Below are positions 63,485 to 64,000 of a DNA stretch of 64,000 nt, piece by piece; the first letter of the stretch is position 1, and each line of letters begins with the position of its first letter. The notes under the pieces were generated by a model. The model did no database searches. It saw only the letters and a list, made by a program, of their open reading frames with translations, and was not told the origin of the DNA. Source of the DNA: Tragulus kanchil (Eukaryota; Chordata; Mammalia; Artiodactyla; Tragulidae); contig JAIOJX010000032.1 in the NCBI GenBank assembly GCA_022376925.1, forward strand, positions 205,340,939 through 205,404,938. The letters run 5' to 3'. The translations under genes and the position numbers were made by a program.

Positions 63485-63580
63485 TACGCCTGCGCAGTAG
63501 CCACAGAGAGGAGAACAAAGGCGAGATAGAGCGGCCCTTTCCTGAGCGACTCTCGGTTGCCATCTTCCTTCCGGTTAGGA
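63485..63580 (-). promoter_or_regulatory. Duplicate of the YLPM1 core promoter
   Basis: Copy of the ETS/YY1/NRF1-like cluster, carried by duplication J. If real, the gene would have two identical promoters 1.155 kb apart. Confidence 0.6.
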
Positions 63581-64000
63581 TAGCGTGGGGGCAAGTAGAA
63601 TGTTCCCGTAGAGGCGAGGAACCATAGAGTCTCACAGCCGAAAGCCGTGGTAGAGATCCTATCGGTCTACGGGTTCATTTTTGAATGGAAAAAAAAAAAG
63701 ATTCCATTCACAATAGCAACAATCGCAGCAGCAACAACAAAAAGAAACCGTGAAGCAGGTAGGACTATTACTAAAAAGAAATATATAGACTCTATATGAA
63801 GGAAACCACAGAACCACACCGAATCATATCCGAGTGGAATAAAATTAGACTTGAAATAATGGAGAAATTTACCATGGTTCCGAATGAAAAGAAAAAGTAA
63901 AAAGATGTCAGTTCTCAAATTAAGTGAATAGACTTAATTCAGTTCTGACAAAAACTCCAGTCGAGAACAAATCTGTGAAGATGTATTCTGAAAACAGAAT

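Larger units (their letters stand above)
62816..63970. repeat. Tandem duplication J, right copy
   Basis: Partner of 61661-62815. The only difference noticed is one A in a run near 63890. Confidence 0.96.

Noticed and set aside
6744..63970. The regular 1-kb tandem repeats as a new type of repeat-based system
   Set aside because: The units are unrelated to one another, follow no common sequence, and have garbled junctions. Assembly error explains them better.

Overview
The window is nuclear DNA from a ruminant, most likely a bovid. It has spliced exons with GT-AG borders. Its introns are full of ruminant-type repeats: BovB (RTE) LINE pieces, tRNA-derived SINEs of the Bov-tA/CHR type, L1 3' ends, and older L2, MIR and MER20-like fossils. 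I see no prokaryotic, phage, CRISPR or other 'new system' content.

One gene fills the window. It is YLPM1 (YLP motif-containing protein 1, also called ZAP3), on the minus strand. Its CpG-rich promoter and exon 1 lie near 61.2-62.5 kb. Transcription runs leftwards to exon 17 at 1122-1202. I placed 17 coding exons by splice sites and reading phase. They join into one open frame of 6099 nt (2033 codons) with all phases compatible. The last roughly 110 residues of the roughly 2146-residue mammalian protein lie beyond the left edge. The protein reads in order as: a Pro/Gln/Tyr-rich N-terminus with YLP/YMP motifs (exon 1), Gln-rich coiled-coil-like segments (exons 2-4), a proline-rich repeat region (exon 4), a large Arg/Asp/Gly-rich disordered exon (exon 5), polyproline (exon 7), Arg/Asp-rich segments (exons 8-10), and a C-terminal P-loop NTPase/kinase-like domain (exons 12-17). 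The Walker A motif sits alone on a 63-nt exon.

The most unusual property is structural. Ten direct tandem duplications of 1.0-1.2 kb, nearly 100% identical, are scattered along the window. The copies start near 6.7, 10.0, 14.1, 26.5, 35.9, 43.3, 46.7, 50.9, 57.1 and 61.7 kb. Five carry YLPM1 exon copies: exon 1 plus promoter, exon 2, part of exon 4, part of exon 6, and exon 10 plus part of exon 9. The few differences between copies mostly cluster at the inner junctions, where one copy's end is a shortened or garbled version of the other. This fits unmerged overlapping contig ends (false duplication in assembly) better than biology. Anyone annotating this locus should collapse them.

Intron layout by gene order: intron 1 (48.7-61.3 kb) holds SINEs, an L2, a MER20-like element and two duplications. 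Intron 2 (about 40.6-48.4 kb) holds a nested L1/BovB/SINE cluster. Intron 3 (38.6-40.5 kb) holds a SINE and L1 3' ends. Intron 4 (20.1-37.6 kb) holds a 2-kb BovB, two long L1 pieces and SINEs. Introns 5-17 are shorter.
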